Source: Curtobacterium sp. BH-2-1-1 | GTDB taxonomy: Bacteria; Actinomycetota; Actinomycetes; Actinomycetales; Microbacteriaceae | Direction: 5' to 3' | NCBI RefSeq assembly: GCF_001806325.1 | Contig: NZ_CP017580.1 | Span: 496,001-560,000, forward strand | Length of the DNA stretch: 64,000 nucleotides | Shown: positions 53,640 to 61,563 of the stretch, piece after piece | Layout: each line of letters starts with the position of its first letter | How positions within the stretch are numbered: the stretch's first letter is position 1 | The notes under the pieces: generated by a model | Databases searched by the model: none | Seen by the model: only the letters and a program-made list of their open reading frames with translations | Told to the model about the DNA's origin: nothing | Position numbers and translations under genes: made by a program

Positions 53640-54239
53640 TCAGTGGGAGTCGAGACCCGCTGCGACCGGGGTGAGCGCCGCCCCGACGTACTCGACGAGC
53701 GGTCGGCGCCCGACCCCGTCCGAGACCCAGACGCCGAAGGCCGCTGCGGCCGCCCCGAGCATGGCGCCGGACACCGTCTGGGGCCAGAGCGCCGCCGGGT
53801 GCTCCCCCGTCCGGCGGGCGACGAAGGCCGCCACCGCCGCGTGCTGCGCCGTCACCCGTGCCGCGACGCTCGCCACGAGCTCGGCCCCGATGCCCATCAC
53901 CTCGGCCTGTGCGATCGCCCAGGGGACGCGGTCGGGGTCGTGGGCGCGGGCGGTGGCGAGCAGCGCGGCCTCGACGGCCCGCACCGCGGACTCCTCGGTC
54001 GAGGCGGCGAGGCACGCCGGGAGCGTCGCGACCGCGGCGTCGAGGTCGAGCCAGAGCACGTCGGACTTCGCCGTGAAGTAGTTGAAGAAGGTCGCGCGGC
54101 TGACCCCGGCCCGTGCGGCGATCTGGTCGACCGTGGTCCGGCCGTAGCCCTGTTCGAGGAACAGCTCGGCCGCGGCGTCGGCGAGCACCTCGGCGCTCGA
54201 GCGTCGGGGGCGGCCACCGCGGCGCATCGGTTCGTCCAT
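53640..54239 (-). CDS. TetR-family transcriptional regulator
   Basis: A 199-residue repressor. The N-terminal helix-turn-helix (about 15-58) has TTVDQIAARAGVSRATFFNYF; the C-terminal ligand domain is hydrophobic and Ala-rich. It is divergent from the dipeptide-type ABC operon and their start codons are only 32 bp apart, so it very probably controls both promoters. ATG 54239 (MDEPMRRGGR) is chosen because AGTAAA/TTTACT at 54247-54252 puts transcription initiation there. Confidence 0.9.
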   Translation of the reverse strand: MDEPMRRGGRPRRSSAEVLADAAAELFLEQGYGRTTVDQIAARAGVSRATFFNYFTAKSDVLWLDLDAAVATLPACLAASTEESAVRAVEAALLATARAHDPDRVPWAIAQAEVMGIGAELVASVAARVTAQHAAVAAFVARRTGEHPAALWPQTVSGAMLGAAAAAFGVWVSDGVGRRPLVEYVGAALTPVAAGLDSH

Positions 54240-54246
54240 GGGCCCC

Positions 54247-54262
54247 AGTAAACCGCTAGACT
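54247..54262. promoter_or_regulatory. Overlapping divergent -10 boxes of the TetR gene and the ABC operon
   Basis: TTTACT on the minus strand (54247-54252) serves the TetR gene; TAGACT on the plus strand (54257-54262) serves the substrate-binding protein gene, 9 nt before ATG 54272. A TetR site in this 32-bp gap would switch both. I see no clear palindrome. Confidence 0.55.
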
Positions 54263-54271
54263 CGTCCAGCC

Positions 54272-55900
54272 ATGATCTTGGACTCAGTACAGAAAACCAC
54301 CGCAGTGGTCGCCGGCGCCGCCGCACTCCTCCTCGTGCTCGCCGGCTGCACCGGTGGCGGCACCGCGACGTCCAACAGCACGCCGGTCGACGGCGGCACG
54401 CTCACGTACGCCTCGGGTGACGCCGAACCGACCTGCCTCGACCCGCACGTCGGCGGCAACTACCCGCAGGCGCTCCTGTCCACCCAGTACATCGAGGAGC
54501 TCACCGCGCTCGACGACGGCAAGCCCGTCCCCGCGCTGGCGAAGTCCTGGACGACGAGCGACGACGGCAGGACGCTCACCTTCACGCTGCGCAACGACGT
54601 GACCTTCACCGACGGCACGCCCTTCGACGCCGCCGCGGTCGTGGCGAACATCGAGCACGTGCAGGACCCGGCGACCGCGTCGAGCACGGGGTACCTCGCG
54701 CTGCAGTCGATCACGAAGGCGACGGCCACCGACGACCACACCGTGACCCTGACGCTGAGCCGGCCGGACAGCGCGCTGCTCGAGTCGTTCTCGCAGCCGT
54801 GGGTCGGCATGGAGTCCCCGAAGGCGCTGGAGCGCTCGCAGGCGGTGAACTGCGAGTCGCCGGTCGGCACCGGCCCGTTCGAGGTCACCGGCTGGAAGCA
54901 CGGCGACCGGGTGACGCTCCGCAAGAACGCCGACTACACGCCGCTCCGCGCCAGCACGGAGCCCCGCCTCGACGGCATCACGTGGCGCTTCCTGCCCGAC
55001 TCGACCTCGCGGTACGCGGCACTGCAGTCCGGCCAGGTCGACGTCATCGACAACGCCCAGCCCGACCAGCTCACGGCAGCGTCGTCGAAGGGGTCCATCC
55101 GCGACCTCGACGCTCCGCGCCCCGGTGCGTCGAACCGCCTCGAGCTGAACTCCGGCCACGGGGTCTTCCGTGACGAGGCCGTCCGCAAGGCCTTCATCGC
55201 CGGCGCCGAGATCGACCCCGGCATCCGGTCGCTCTTCCTCGGGACGGCGAAGCGCTCGTACTCGGTGCTCTCCAGCGTCGAGCCGTACGGGTACTCCGAC
55301 AAGAGCCTGTTCGAGTACTCCCCGACGAAGGCGAAGCGACTCCTCGACGACGCCGGCTGGAAGGTGGGCAGCGACGGCATCCGCGAGAAGGACGGCGAGC
55401 AGCTGACCGTCACGTTCCCGGTGTCGACGAACCAGTCCGTCCCCGCCGAGCGCAGCCTGTTCCAGCAGATCCAGGCCTCCGAGAAGGCCGTCGGCTTCAA
55501 GGTCGTGCTGCAGGAGCTCGACCTCTCCAGCTGGTACGCGGCCCTCGCGGCGAACGAGTACGACGTCGTCAGCGCGCCGTACACGAAGGTGGGCGCGGAC
55601 GTCCTCCGCATCCTGTACGACTCCGCCAGCATCACGCCGGCACCGTCCGGGTACTTCGCGAACCTCGCCCAGCTCGACGACCCGGAGCTCGACGACCTGC
55701 TCCAGCAGGCAGCGCAGACCTCGGACACGTCCGAGCGCGGCGATCTCTACGAGCAGGCGCAGGAGATCATCCTGTCCAGCGGCACCGTCCTCCCGCTCTA
55801 CGACCAGCAGAACCACTTCCTGCTGCGGTCGAGCGTGCACGGCGTGCAGACGACCGCGGTGTCGACGCCGTGGTTCGGCACGGCCTGGATCGACCGCTGA
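54272..55900 (+). CDS. ABC transporter substrate-binding lipoprotein (family 5)
   Basis: A 542-residue extracytoplasmic binding protein of the DppA/OppA/NikA type. A lipoprotein signal peptide ends at the lipobox LAGC with Cys26. GGTLTYASGDAEPTCLDPH and LRNDVTFTDGTPFDAAAVV are family-5 motifs. Ligand may be a peptide, nickel chelate or other small organic molecule. It heads the four-gene importer operon, divergent from the TetR regulator. Confidence 0.94.
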   Translation: MILDSVQKTTAVVAGAAALLLVLAGCTGGGTATSNSTPVDGGTLTYASGDAEPTCLDPHVGGNYPQALLSTQYIEELTALDDGKPVPALAKSWTTSDDGRTLTFTLRNDVTFTDGTPFDAAAVVANIEHVQDPATASSTGYLALQSITKATATDDHTVTLTLSRPDSALLESFSQPWVGMESPKALERSQAVNCESPVGTGPFEVTGWKHGDRVTLRKNADYTPLRASTEPRLDGITWRFLPDSTSRYAALQSGQVDVIDNAQPDQLTAASSKGSIRDLDAPRPGASNRLELNSGHGVFRDEAVRKAFIAGAEIDPGIRSLFLGTAKRSYSVLSSVEPYGYSDKSLFEYSPTKAKRLLDDAGWKVGSDGIREKDGEQLTVTFPVSTNQSVPAERSLFQQIQASEKAVGFKVVLQELDLSSWYAALAANEYDVVSAPYTKVGADVLRILYDSASITPAPSGYFANLAQLDDPELDDLLQQAAQTSDTSERGDLYEQAQEIILSSGTVLPLYDQQNHFLLRSSVHGVQTTAVSTPWFGTAWIDR

Positions 55901-55935
55901 TCGCGACCTCGCGATCGTCGGACGGGAGGCACGGA

Positions 55936-56967
55936 TTGCGTCGCGGACGTCGAGGCACGCCCGCCGCGTGGTCGGCGTGGTCCCTGTGGGGACTGCGCCG
56001 CCTGGCCGGCGGCATCGGGGTGCTCTGGGCGGTCGCCACGATCGTGTTCGTCGCGATCCGGCTCATCCCGGGTGACCCGGCGCTCGCGATCCTCGGCGGA
56101 CCGGGCTCCCAGGCCTCGGCCGAGGCGGTCGCGCAGGTCCGACAGGAGTACGGCCTCGACCGGCCGGTGCTCGTGCAGTACGCGGTGTTCCTCGGGCGTC
56201 TGGCGACCGGGCACCTCGGTGACTCGTACGCGTTCCGGACGCCGGTGTCGACGCTCCTCGGGCAGCAGCTCCCGGTCACGCTGACCCTGGCCGTGGCCGG
56301 GCTCGTCGTCGCCTGGGTGCTCGCGATCGTCGCCGCGTGGTGGTCGACGCAGCGCGGCCGGTTCGCCGCGGCACTCACGAGCGCCCTGAGCGTCACCGCG
56401 AGCGTCACCCCGCACTTCTGGCTCGGCAGCGTCCTCATCGTGGTGTTCGCCAGCGCCCTCGGCTGGGTCCCGGCGGTCAGCGACGGATCGGTCCGTGGCT
56501 GGGTGCTGCCGGTCGTCACGGTGGCCGTGCCGGTCGCCGGCTACCTCGCCGAGACCGTCCGGGACGGCGTGGTCGACGCCCAGCGGTCGGCCTTCGCACT
56601 CGCGGCCCGCAGTCGTGGCGAGACCCGCGCGGGACTGTTCGGCCGGCACCTGCTCCGGCACGCGGCGCTCCCGGGGATCGCCCTGTCCGCGTGGGCGTTC
56701 GGTTCGCTCGTGTCCGGTGCGGTCGTCGTCGAGTCGGTGTTCGCGCTCCCGGGCATCGGGCGCGCACTCGTGACCGCGGTGACGCAGCGGGACATGCCGC
56801 TCGTCGCGGGCATCGCGCTGGTGTCGGCCGCCGCGTACGTGGTCGTGCTCGCCGTCGCGGACCTCGTCGAGCGTGTGGTGGACCCGCGTGCCGGCGGGAC
56901 GGCCGGGGCGGGGGCGACCCGGCGTCGCGCCCCGCGCGTCACCCGGCACGGGGCGGGCGCACGGTGA
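55936..56967 (+). CDS. ABC transporter permease (DppB type)
   Basis: A 343-residue inner-membrane permease with six helices. The long first outer loop contains IPGDPALAILGGPGSQAS, and the EAA loop is near RSRGETRAGLFGRHLLRHAALPGI. GAVVVESVFALPGIGRAL is the signature DppB segment. TTG 55936 has an optimal GGGAGG (55924-55929). The following permease overlaps by GTGA. Works with the next two genes as the importer core. Confidence 0.94.
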   Translation: MRRGRRGTPAAWSAWSLWGLRRLAGGIGVLWAVATIVFVAIRLIPGDPALAILGGPGSQASAEAVAQVRQEYGLDRPVLVQYAVFLGRLATGHLGDSYAFRTPVSTLLGQQLPVTLTLAVAGLVVAWVLAIVAAWWSTQRGRFAAALTSALSVTASVTPHFWLGSVLIVVFASALGWVPAVSDGSVRGWVLPVVTVAVPVAGYLAETVRDGVVDAQRSAFALAARSRGETRAGLFGRHLLRHAALPGIALSAWAFGSLVSGAVVVESVFALPGIGRALVTAVTQRDMPLVAGIALVSAAAYVVVLAVADLVERVVDPRAGGTAGAGATRRRAPRVTRHGAGAR

Positions 56968-57845
56968 GCGGGATCGCCGAACCGCGCCTCCAGGCCGGTG
57001 CCCAGGGTGACGCGTCCGCCGGACGGTCCGAGCGAGTCCGTGGGGGGACGCTCGGCCCGGCCGGATGGACCGCTGCCGCCGTGGTGGCGCTGGCCGTGGT
57101 CGCGGCGGTGTGGCCGGCGCTGCTCGGCGGTGGCGACCCGCTCGCCGTGCACCCGGCGCAGGCGCTCCAGGCGCCGTCGTGGTCGAGTCCGTTCGGCACC
57201 GACGAGTCCGGGCGGGACGTCTTCGCCCGGGTCGTCGCCGGGACCCGGGCGTCGCTCGTGGTCGGTGTGGTCGCGACGCTCGTCGGCGGCGGGGTCGGGG
57301 TCGTGCTCGGCGTGGTCGCGGGACTCGGCGGACGCGTCGTCGACGGGGTCGTCGGCCGACTGACCGAGGTCGCGTTCGCGCTCCCCCTGCTCCTCGTGGC
57401 GCTCGTCGTCATCGCGGTGACCGGCCCCGGGCCCGTCCCGGCGATGCTCGCGGTCGGGTTCGCCACGGCGCCCGGGTACGCCCGGATCGTCCGCGGGCTC
57501 GTGCTCCGGGCGCGCCGCTCGCAGGTGGTCGAGACCGCCGTGCTGATGGGCCGCTCCCCCGCCGTGATCACCGTGCGGCACGTGCTCCCCGCGGCGCTCT
57601 GGCCGGTCGTGGCGGTCGGGACCCTCGGCGTCGGGCAGGCGATCGTGTGGGCCTCGGCGCTGAGCTACCTCGGCGTCGGCACCCCGCCACCCGCGCCGGA
57701 GTGGGGCGCGATGCTGGCCGACGGTCGCACGTACCTGCTGACGGCCCCGTGGATGAGCACCTTCCCCGGCCTCGCGATCGTGGTCCTGGCGACCGCGGTG
57801 ACCATGCTCGGCCGGGCGATCCGACGAACAGGAGCGATCCGATGA
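56964..57845 (+). CDS. ABC transporter permease (DppC type)
   Basis: A 293-residue permease partner. FGTDESGRDVFARVVAGTRASL is the DppC/OppC signature; the EAA loop is in LMGRSPAVITVRHVLPAALWPV; SALSYLGVGTPPPAPEWGAML closes the core. GTG 56964 overlaps the previous stop; the ATPase ATG overlaps its own stop. A two-mismatch copy of the dispersed 15-mer, antisense, lies at 56982-56996 in the disordered N-terminus. Confidence 0.94.
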   Translation: MSGIAEPRLQAGAQGDASAGRSERVRGGTLGPAGWTAAAVVALAVVAAVWPALLGGGDPLAVHPAQALQAPSWSSPFGTDESGRDVFARVVAGTRASLVVGVVATLVGGGVGVVLGVVAGLGGRVVDGVVGRLTEVAFALPLLLVALVVIAVTGPGPVPAMLAVGFATAPGYARIVRGLVLRARRSQVVETAVLMGRSPAVITVRHVLPAALWPVVAVGTLGVGQAIVWASALSYLGVGTPPPAPEWGAMLADGRTYLLTAPWMSTFPGLAIVVLATAVTMLGRAIRRTGAIR

Positions 57846-59506
57846 CCGTGCTCGACGTGCAGGGGCTGACCGTCAGCATCGGCGGATCAGTGGTCGTGCA
57901 GGACGTCGCGCTGCACGTCGATGCCGGCGAGTGCGTCGCGCTCGTCGGTGCCTCCGGCTCCGGCAAGACCGTCACCGCACGGGCGGCGCTCGGCCTGTCG
58001 GCGCCCGGTTCCTCGGTCCGGGTCGACCGGCTGACCGTGGCCGGGCTCGACGTCCGGGCGTTCTCGGACCGCAGGTGGCGGAGCGTGCGCGGCTCGCGGG
58101 TCGGCTACGTCGGCCAGGAGGCCCTGGGCGCCCTGGACCCGCTGCGTCCCGTCGGGCGAGAGGTCGCGGACGCCCTCCGGCTGCACACGGACATGACGGC
58201 GGCGCAGCGCGTGGGGGCCGTGCGGGACGCCCTCACCGCGGTCGGCCTCGACCCGGCGCTCGCCACGGACGGTCGGCTCGCGGGCACCCTGTCCGGAGGG
58301 ATGCGCCAGCGCGCCCTCATCGCCGCGGCCACGGTCGGGTCGCCGGCGCTCGTGGTCGCCGACGAACCGACGACGGCGCTCGACGCCGGGGTCGCGGTCA
58401 CCGTGATGGAGCAGCTGCGTGCGGCCCAGTCGCGCGGCGCCGGGCTGCTCGTCATCACGCACGACCTCGGGCTCGTCGCGGGGTGGGCGGACCGGGTGGT
58501 CGTCGTGCACGAGGGACGCGTGGTGGAGCAGGGGCCGGTGGCGTCGGTGTTCGCGGCGCCGCAGCACGAGGCGACGCGGGCGCTGGTGCGGGCGGCGGGC
58601 GCGGGTGGGCCCGGCGGGTCCGGCGGGTCCGGCGGGTCCGGCGGGTCTGCAGTGTGCGAGGTGCCGGGCACGGTGCGGGGGTCGGAGCCCCGCACGGAGC
58701 GCGGAGCCTCGCACGGTGCGGGCGTGGTGCTCGCGGCCGAGGGGCTCGCGCGGGCGTTCGACGGCGTCCCCGCCGTGCGCGACGTGTCGTTCGGGCTCGA
58801 GCGCGGGCGCGTCCTCGGGGTGATCGGTGCGTCGGGGTCCGGCAAGACCACGCTCGCGAGGATGCTCCTCGGCCTCGAACTCCCCGACGCCGGCACGGTC
58901 ACGCTCGACTCGTCGCCGTGGGTGCCGCTCGACGAACGCACCCGCCGGCCCCTGCGGCACCGGGTGTCCGCGGTGGTGCAGGACCCCGGGGCGACGTTCG
59001 ACGAGCGGTGGAACGTGGAGCGGGTCCTCGCGGACGCGTTCACCGGCGGCGCCGAGCGGTCGGCCCGTGGTGCGCTCGGTGCCCGCATCGACGCGGCGCT
59101 CGACCAGGTGGGGCTCGACCCGGCACTCCGCCGACGCTCGCCGCTGACGCTGTCCGGCGGGCAACGGCAGCGCCTCGCGATCTCCCGCGCACTCGCGACG
59201 TCGCCCGAGGTGATCGTGCTCGACGAACCGGTCACGGCACTCGACGCCACGGTGCAGGACGCGGTGCTGACGCTCCTCGAGGGGCTCAGGAACAGCACGG
59301 GCGTGGCGATGGTCTTCGTGTCGCACGATCTCCGGGCCGTCCGGCGGATGGCCGACGACGTGCTGGTCGTGCACGAGGGCCGGGTCGTCGAGCACGGCCC
59401 CGCCGCGACGGTGTTCGACCGCCCGACGCACGCCGTGACCGCGCGCTTGCTGCGGGCCGCCGAGCGGCTGGCCGCGGGCCCGCGGCCCGAGGCCGGCGCC
59501 GCGTAG
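57842..59506 (+). CDS. Fused dual ABC ATPase (DppD-DppF type)
   Basis: A 554-residue protein holding both ATPase halves of the importer. Half 1: Walker A GASGSGKT (36-43), signature LSGGMRQR, Walker B LVVADEPTT. Half 2: Walker A GASGSGKT (about 333), signature LSGGQRQR, Walker B VIVLDEPVT. The linker (about 257-300) is Gly-Gly-Ser repeats followed by 22 residues encoded by the 65-bp palindromic element at 58654. Two separate genes are the norm, so this is a fusion. ATG 57842 overlaps the previous stop. Confidence 0.93.
   Translation: MTVLDVQGLTVSIGGSVVVQDVALHVDAGECVALVGASGSGKTVTARAALGLSAPGSSVRVDRLTVAGLDVRAFSDRRWRSVRGSRVGYVGQEALGALDPLRPVGREVADALRLHTDMTAAQRVGAVRDALTAVGLDPALATDGRLAGTLSGGMRQRALIAAATVGSPALVVADEPTTALDAGVAVTVMEQLRAAQSRGAGLLVITHDLGLVAGWADRVVVVHEGRVVEQGPVASVFAAPQHEATRALVRAAGAGGPGGSGGSGGSGGSAVCEVPGTVRGSEPRTERGASHGAGVVLAAEGLARAFDGVPAVRDVSFGLERGRVLGVIGASGSGKTTLARMLLGLELPDAGTVTLDSSPWVPLDERTRRPLRHRVSAVVQDPGATFDERWNVERVLADAFTGGAERSARGALGARIDAALDQVGLDPALRRRSPLTLSGGQRQRLAISRALATSPEVIVLDEPVTALDATVQDAVLTLLEGLRNSTGVAMVFVSHDLRAVRRMADDVLVVHEGRVVEHGPAATVFDRPTHAVTARLLRAAERLAAGPRPEAGAA
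58654..58718 (+). repeat. 65-bp palindromic element, in-frame copy inside the ATPase linker
   Basis: Aligns without gaps to the reverse complement of 38294-38358 (52 of 65 by my count). It reads through in frame as linker residues about 272-292. A perfect inner stem GTGCGGGG/CCCCGCAC and outer arms GTGCGAGG/CCTCGCAC give a strong nested hairpin. It directly follows Gly-Gly-Ser tandem repeats (9-bp units). Confidence 0.8.
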
Positions 59507-59554
59507 CGCGGCCGCGGCCGCGCGCCGCGCGGCGCCTGCGTTCTCACGCGCTCA

Positions 59555-59592
59555 GCGACACCTCACGGGCGCGAGGAGCCGTGAAGTGTCGC
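59555..59592. terminator. Hairpin 1 between convergent ABC ATPase and MFS genes
   Basis: Fourteen-bp arms GCGACACCTCACGG and CCGTGAAGTGTCGC with one G-T wobble around a 10-nt loop. The arm ends (CGACAC and GTGTCG) resemble the CGACA-type hairpins. It likely terminates the ABC operon. Confidence 0.75.
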
Positions 59593-59651
59593 GCAGCGCG
59601 AAACGTCGCGAACCGCGCCGCCGCCGCGCCGCGCACCGTGCCCGGACGAGC

Positions 59652-59695
59652 GGAGGCACGGCGCGACGTCCGAGACGGACGCGCACCGTGCCTCC
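59652..59695. terminator. Hairpin 2 with GGAGGCACGG arms
   Basis: GGAGGCACGGCGCG (59652-59665) and its partner (59682-59695) carry the same core as the 15-mer and 6877-6918. It sits 14 nt from the 3' end of the MFS gene, so it likely terminates it. Confidence 0.75.
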
Positions 59696-59708
59696 AGGCA
59701 GCCAGCTC

Positions 59709-61289
59709 CTACGAGCCCGCGGGCTCCTTCGAACCGTCACCGGACGACGGCACGTCGCCCGAGATGATCGGGATCTCGCTCGTCGAGAAGTCCTTCGCCC
59801 AGTCGGACTGCGCCAGCTCGGACTCCGGGTCGTTGTAGTCCTTGATGACGCCGGCGATCTCGTCCTCGTGCGCCACCGTGGGGCCGGACCCCATCAGCGG
59901 CGTCGCGGCCGTCTCCTTGGTGAAGTAGACGGCGACGAGCCCGATCAGGGCGGCCAGCATCAGGTAGAACGCCGGGATGTCCTCGGCCCAGCCGTAACCG
60001 GCGTCCTTCGCGGCGTTGATGAGCGCCGAGGTCGCGAGCGGGGTCGTCCCGCCGAAGAGCGACACCGACACGTTGAACGCGATGGCGAGCGCGCCGTAGC
60101 GGATGATCGTCGGGAACAGCGCCGGCAGGGTCGACGGCATGGTCGAGGTGAACGTCACGAGCACGACGCCGAGGATCAGGAGTCCCGCGAAGACCCCCAC
60201 GCCGGTACCGGTCTGCACCAGCTTGAGCGCCGGCCACGACAGCAGGATGAACCCGACGCAGCCCGCGGCGAGCACGGGACGTCGGCCGAACTTGTCGGAC
60301 AGGCGACCGCCGAACGTGATGACGACCATCATGAGGATCATCACGATCACGATGAGGATCAGGCCGAACGTGGCGTTCTGGCCGAGGTTCTGCTCGAGGT
60401 ACGTCGGCATGTACGACAGGAGCATGTAATCGGTCACGTTGAACACGAGGACCAGACCGATGCAGATGATCAGCGAGCGCCAGTTCTCGGCGAAGAGCTT
60501 GAGGAACGGGGTCTTCTGCCCCTCGCGCTCGGCGGCCTGCTCCTGCTGCTTCTGGAACGCCGGGGTCTCCTCCAGCTTGAGGCGCAGGTAGAGGCCGATC
60601 AGGCCGAGCGGACCGGCGATGATGAACGGGATGCGCCAGCCCCAGCTGAGCAGGGCGTCCTCGGAGAGGCCGAACTGCAGGCCCGTCACGATCGATGCGC
60701 CGAGCACGTAGCCGGCGAGGGTGCCGAACTCGAGCCACGAACCCATGAACCCGCGGCGCTTGTCCGGCGAGTACTCGGCGATGAACGTCGCAGCCCCGCC
60801 GTACTCACCACCGGTCGAGAAGCCCTGCACGAACCGCGCCACCAGCAGCAGCACGGGCGCCCAGAAGCCGATCGAGCTGTAGCTCGGGATCAGACCGATC
60901 ATGAGCGTGCCCGCGGCCATCAGGATCATCGTGAGGGCGAGGACCTTCTGCCGGCCGATCCGGTCGCCGATCGGGCCGAAGACCGCACCGCCGATGGGGC
61001 GCACGATGAACGCTGCGGCGAAGAAGCCGAAGGTCGCGACGATGTTCGCGGCGGGGTCGCCCTCGGGGAGGAACACCTTCGAGATCGTCACCGTGAGGTA
61101 GGCGAAGATGCCGAAGTCGAACCACTCCATGGCGTTGCCGAGCGCGGCGGCCGCGACGGCACGCTTGAGCAGCGACTCCTCGACGACGGTGACGTCGTCC
61201 TCGGTCAGCTTGCGGCGTGCGCGCTTCGCGGCGCCCTTGGTGCGCAGGGGGCGGTCGCCCCGTGCGTTTCCTGCTTCGTTCGGTGCCAA
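59709..61289 (-). CDS. MFS transporter, metabolite:H+ symporter (ProP-like)
   Basis: A 526-residue, 12-helix major facilitator of the MHS family. ALGNAMEWFDFGIFAYLT, GDRIGRQKVLA and RFVQGFSTGGEYGGAATFIAEYSPDKRRGF are hallmark MHS motifs shared with ProP and citrate or shikimate carriers. The long charged C-terminus lacks an obvious ProP coiled coil, so substrate (betaine/proline or an organic acid) is open. TTG 61289 has GGAGGA at good spacing, fixing the start. It is divergent from valS. Confidence 0.92.
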   Translation of the reverse strand: MAPNEAGNARGDRPLRTKGAAKRARRKLTEDDVTVVEESLLKRAVAAAALGNAMEWFDFGIFAYLTVTISKVFLPEGDPAANIVATFGFFAAAFIVRPIGGAVFGPIGDRIGRQKVLALTMILMAAGTLMIGLIPSYSSIGFWAPVLLLVARFVQGFSTGGEYGGAATFIAEYSPDKRRGFMGSWLEFGTLAGYVLGASIVTGLQFGLSEDALLSWGWRIPFIIAGPLGLIGLYLRLKLEETPAFQKQQEQAAEREGQKTPFLKLFAENWRSLIICIGLVLVFNVTDYMLLSYMPTYLEQNLGQNATFGLILIVIVMILMMVVITFGGRLSDKFGRRPVLAAGCVGFILLSWPALKLVQTGTGVGVFAGLLILGVVLVTFTSTMPSTLPALFPTIIRYGALAIAFNVSVSLFGGTTPLATSALINAAKDAGYGWAEDIPAFYLMLAALIGLVAVYFTKETAATPLMGSGPTVAHEDEIAGVIKDYNDPESELAQSDWAKDFSTSEIPIISGDVPSSGDGSKEPAGS

Positions 61290-61389
61290 GTGAGTTCCTC
61301 CGGTAGTGCTGTGTCTTGCCTTCGGGCGCCCGGCGGACGGCGACGCTGCAGTCCCTGCGAACCCCGCGTCCGCCGGACAAACTCCGACA

Positions 61390-61395
61390 GACTAT
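61390..61395 (-). promoter_or_regulatory. TAGTCT -10 box for the MFS transporter gene
   Basis: Minus-strand hexamer predicting initiation near 61383 and a leader of about 94 nt. No good -35 is seen. Confidence 0.4.
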
Positions 61396-61459
61396 CAGCT
61401 GCCCGGCGTGTCTGCCGGATCCGTGTGCTATTGGCCACCGGAGGGTCGGTGGGAGCCGC

Positions 61460-61465
61460 TACGAT
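61460..61465 (+). promoter_or_regulatory. TACGAT -10 box for valS
   Basis: Predicts initiation near 61472 and a leader of about 92 nt before ATG 61564. No T-box core is present in this leader. Confidence 0.5.
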
Positions 61466-61563
61466 CGTGGGACTGCGCAGCACGCGCACACACTCAGGCA
61501 CCTCATCACGGACTCGGTGCCGCACACAGCGGTCGCAGCACCGCACCGAACGGAAGGCCCGCC

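Noticed and set aside
58610..58653. Frameshift or assembly error in the fused ABC ATPase linker
   Set aside because: The reading frame continues cleanly through both halves and the Gly-Gly-Ser repeat unit is 9 bp, so it stays in frame.
61466..61563. A T-box leader for valS
   Set aside because: No GGTGGTACCGCGG-like core in the leader, unlike ileS.
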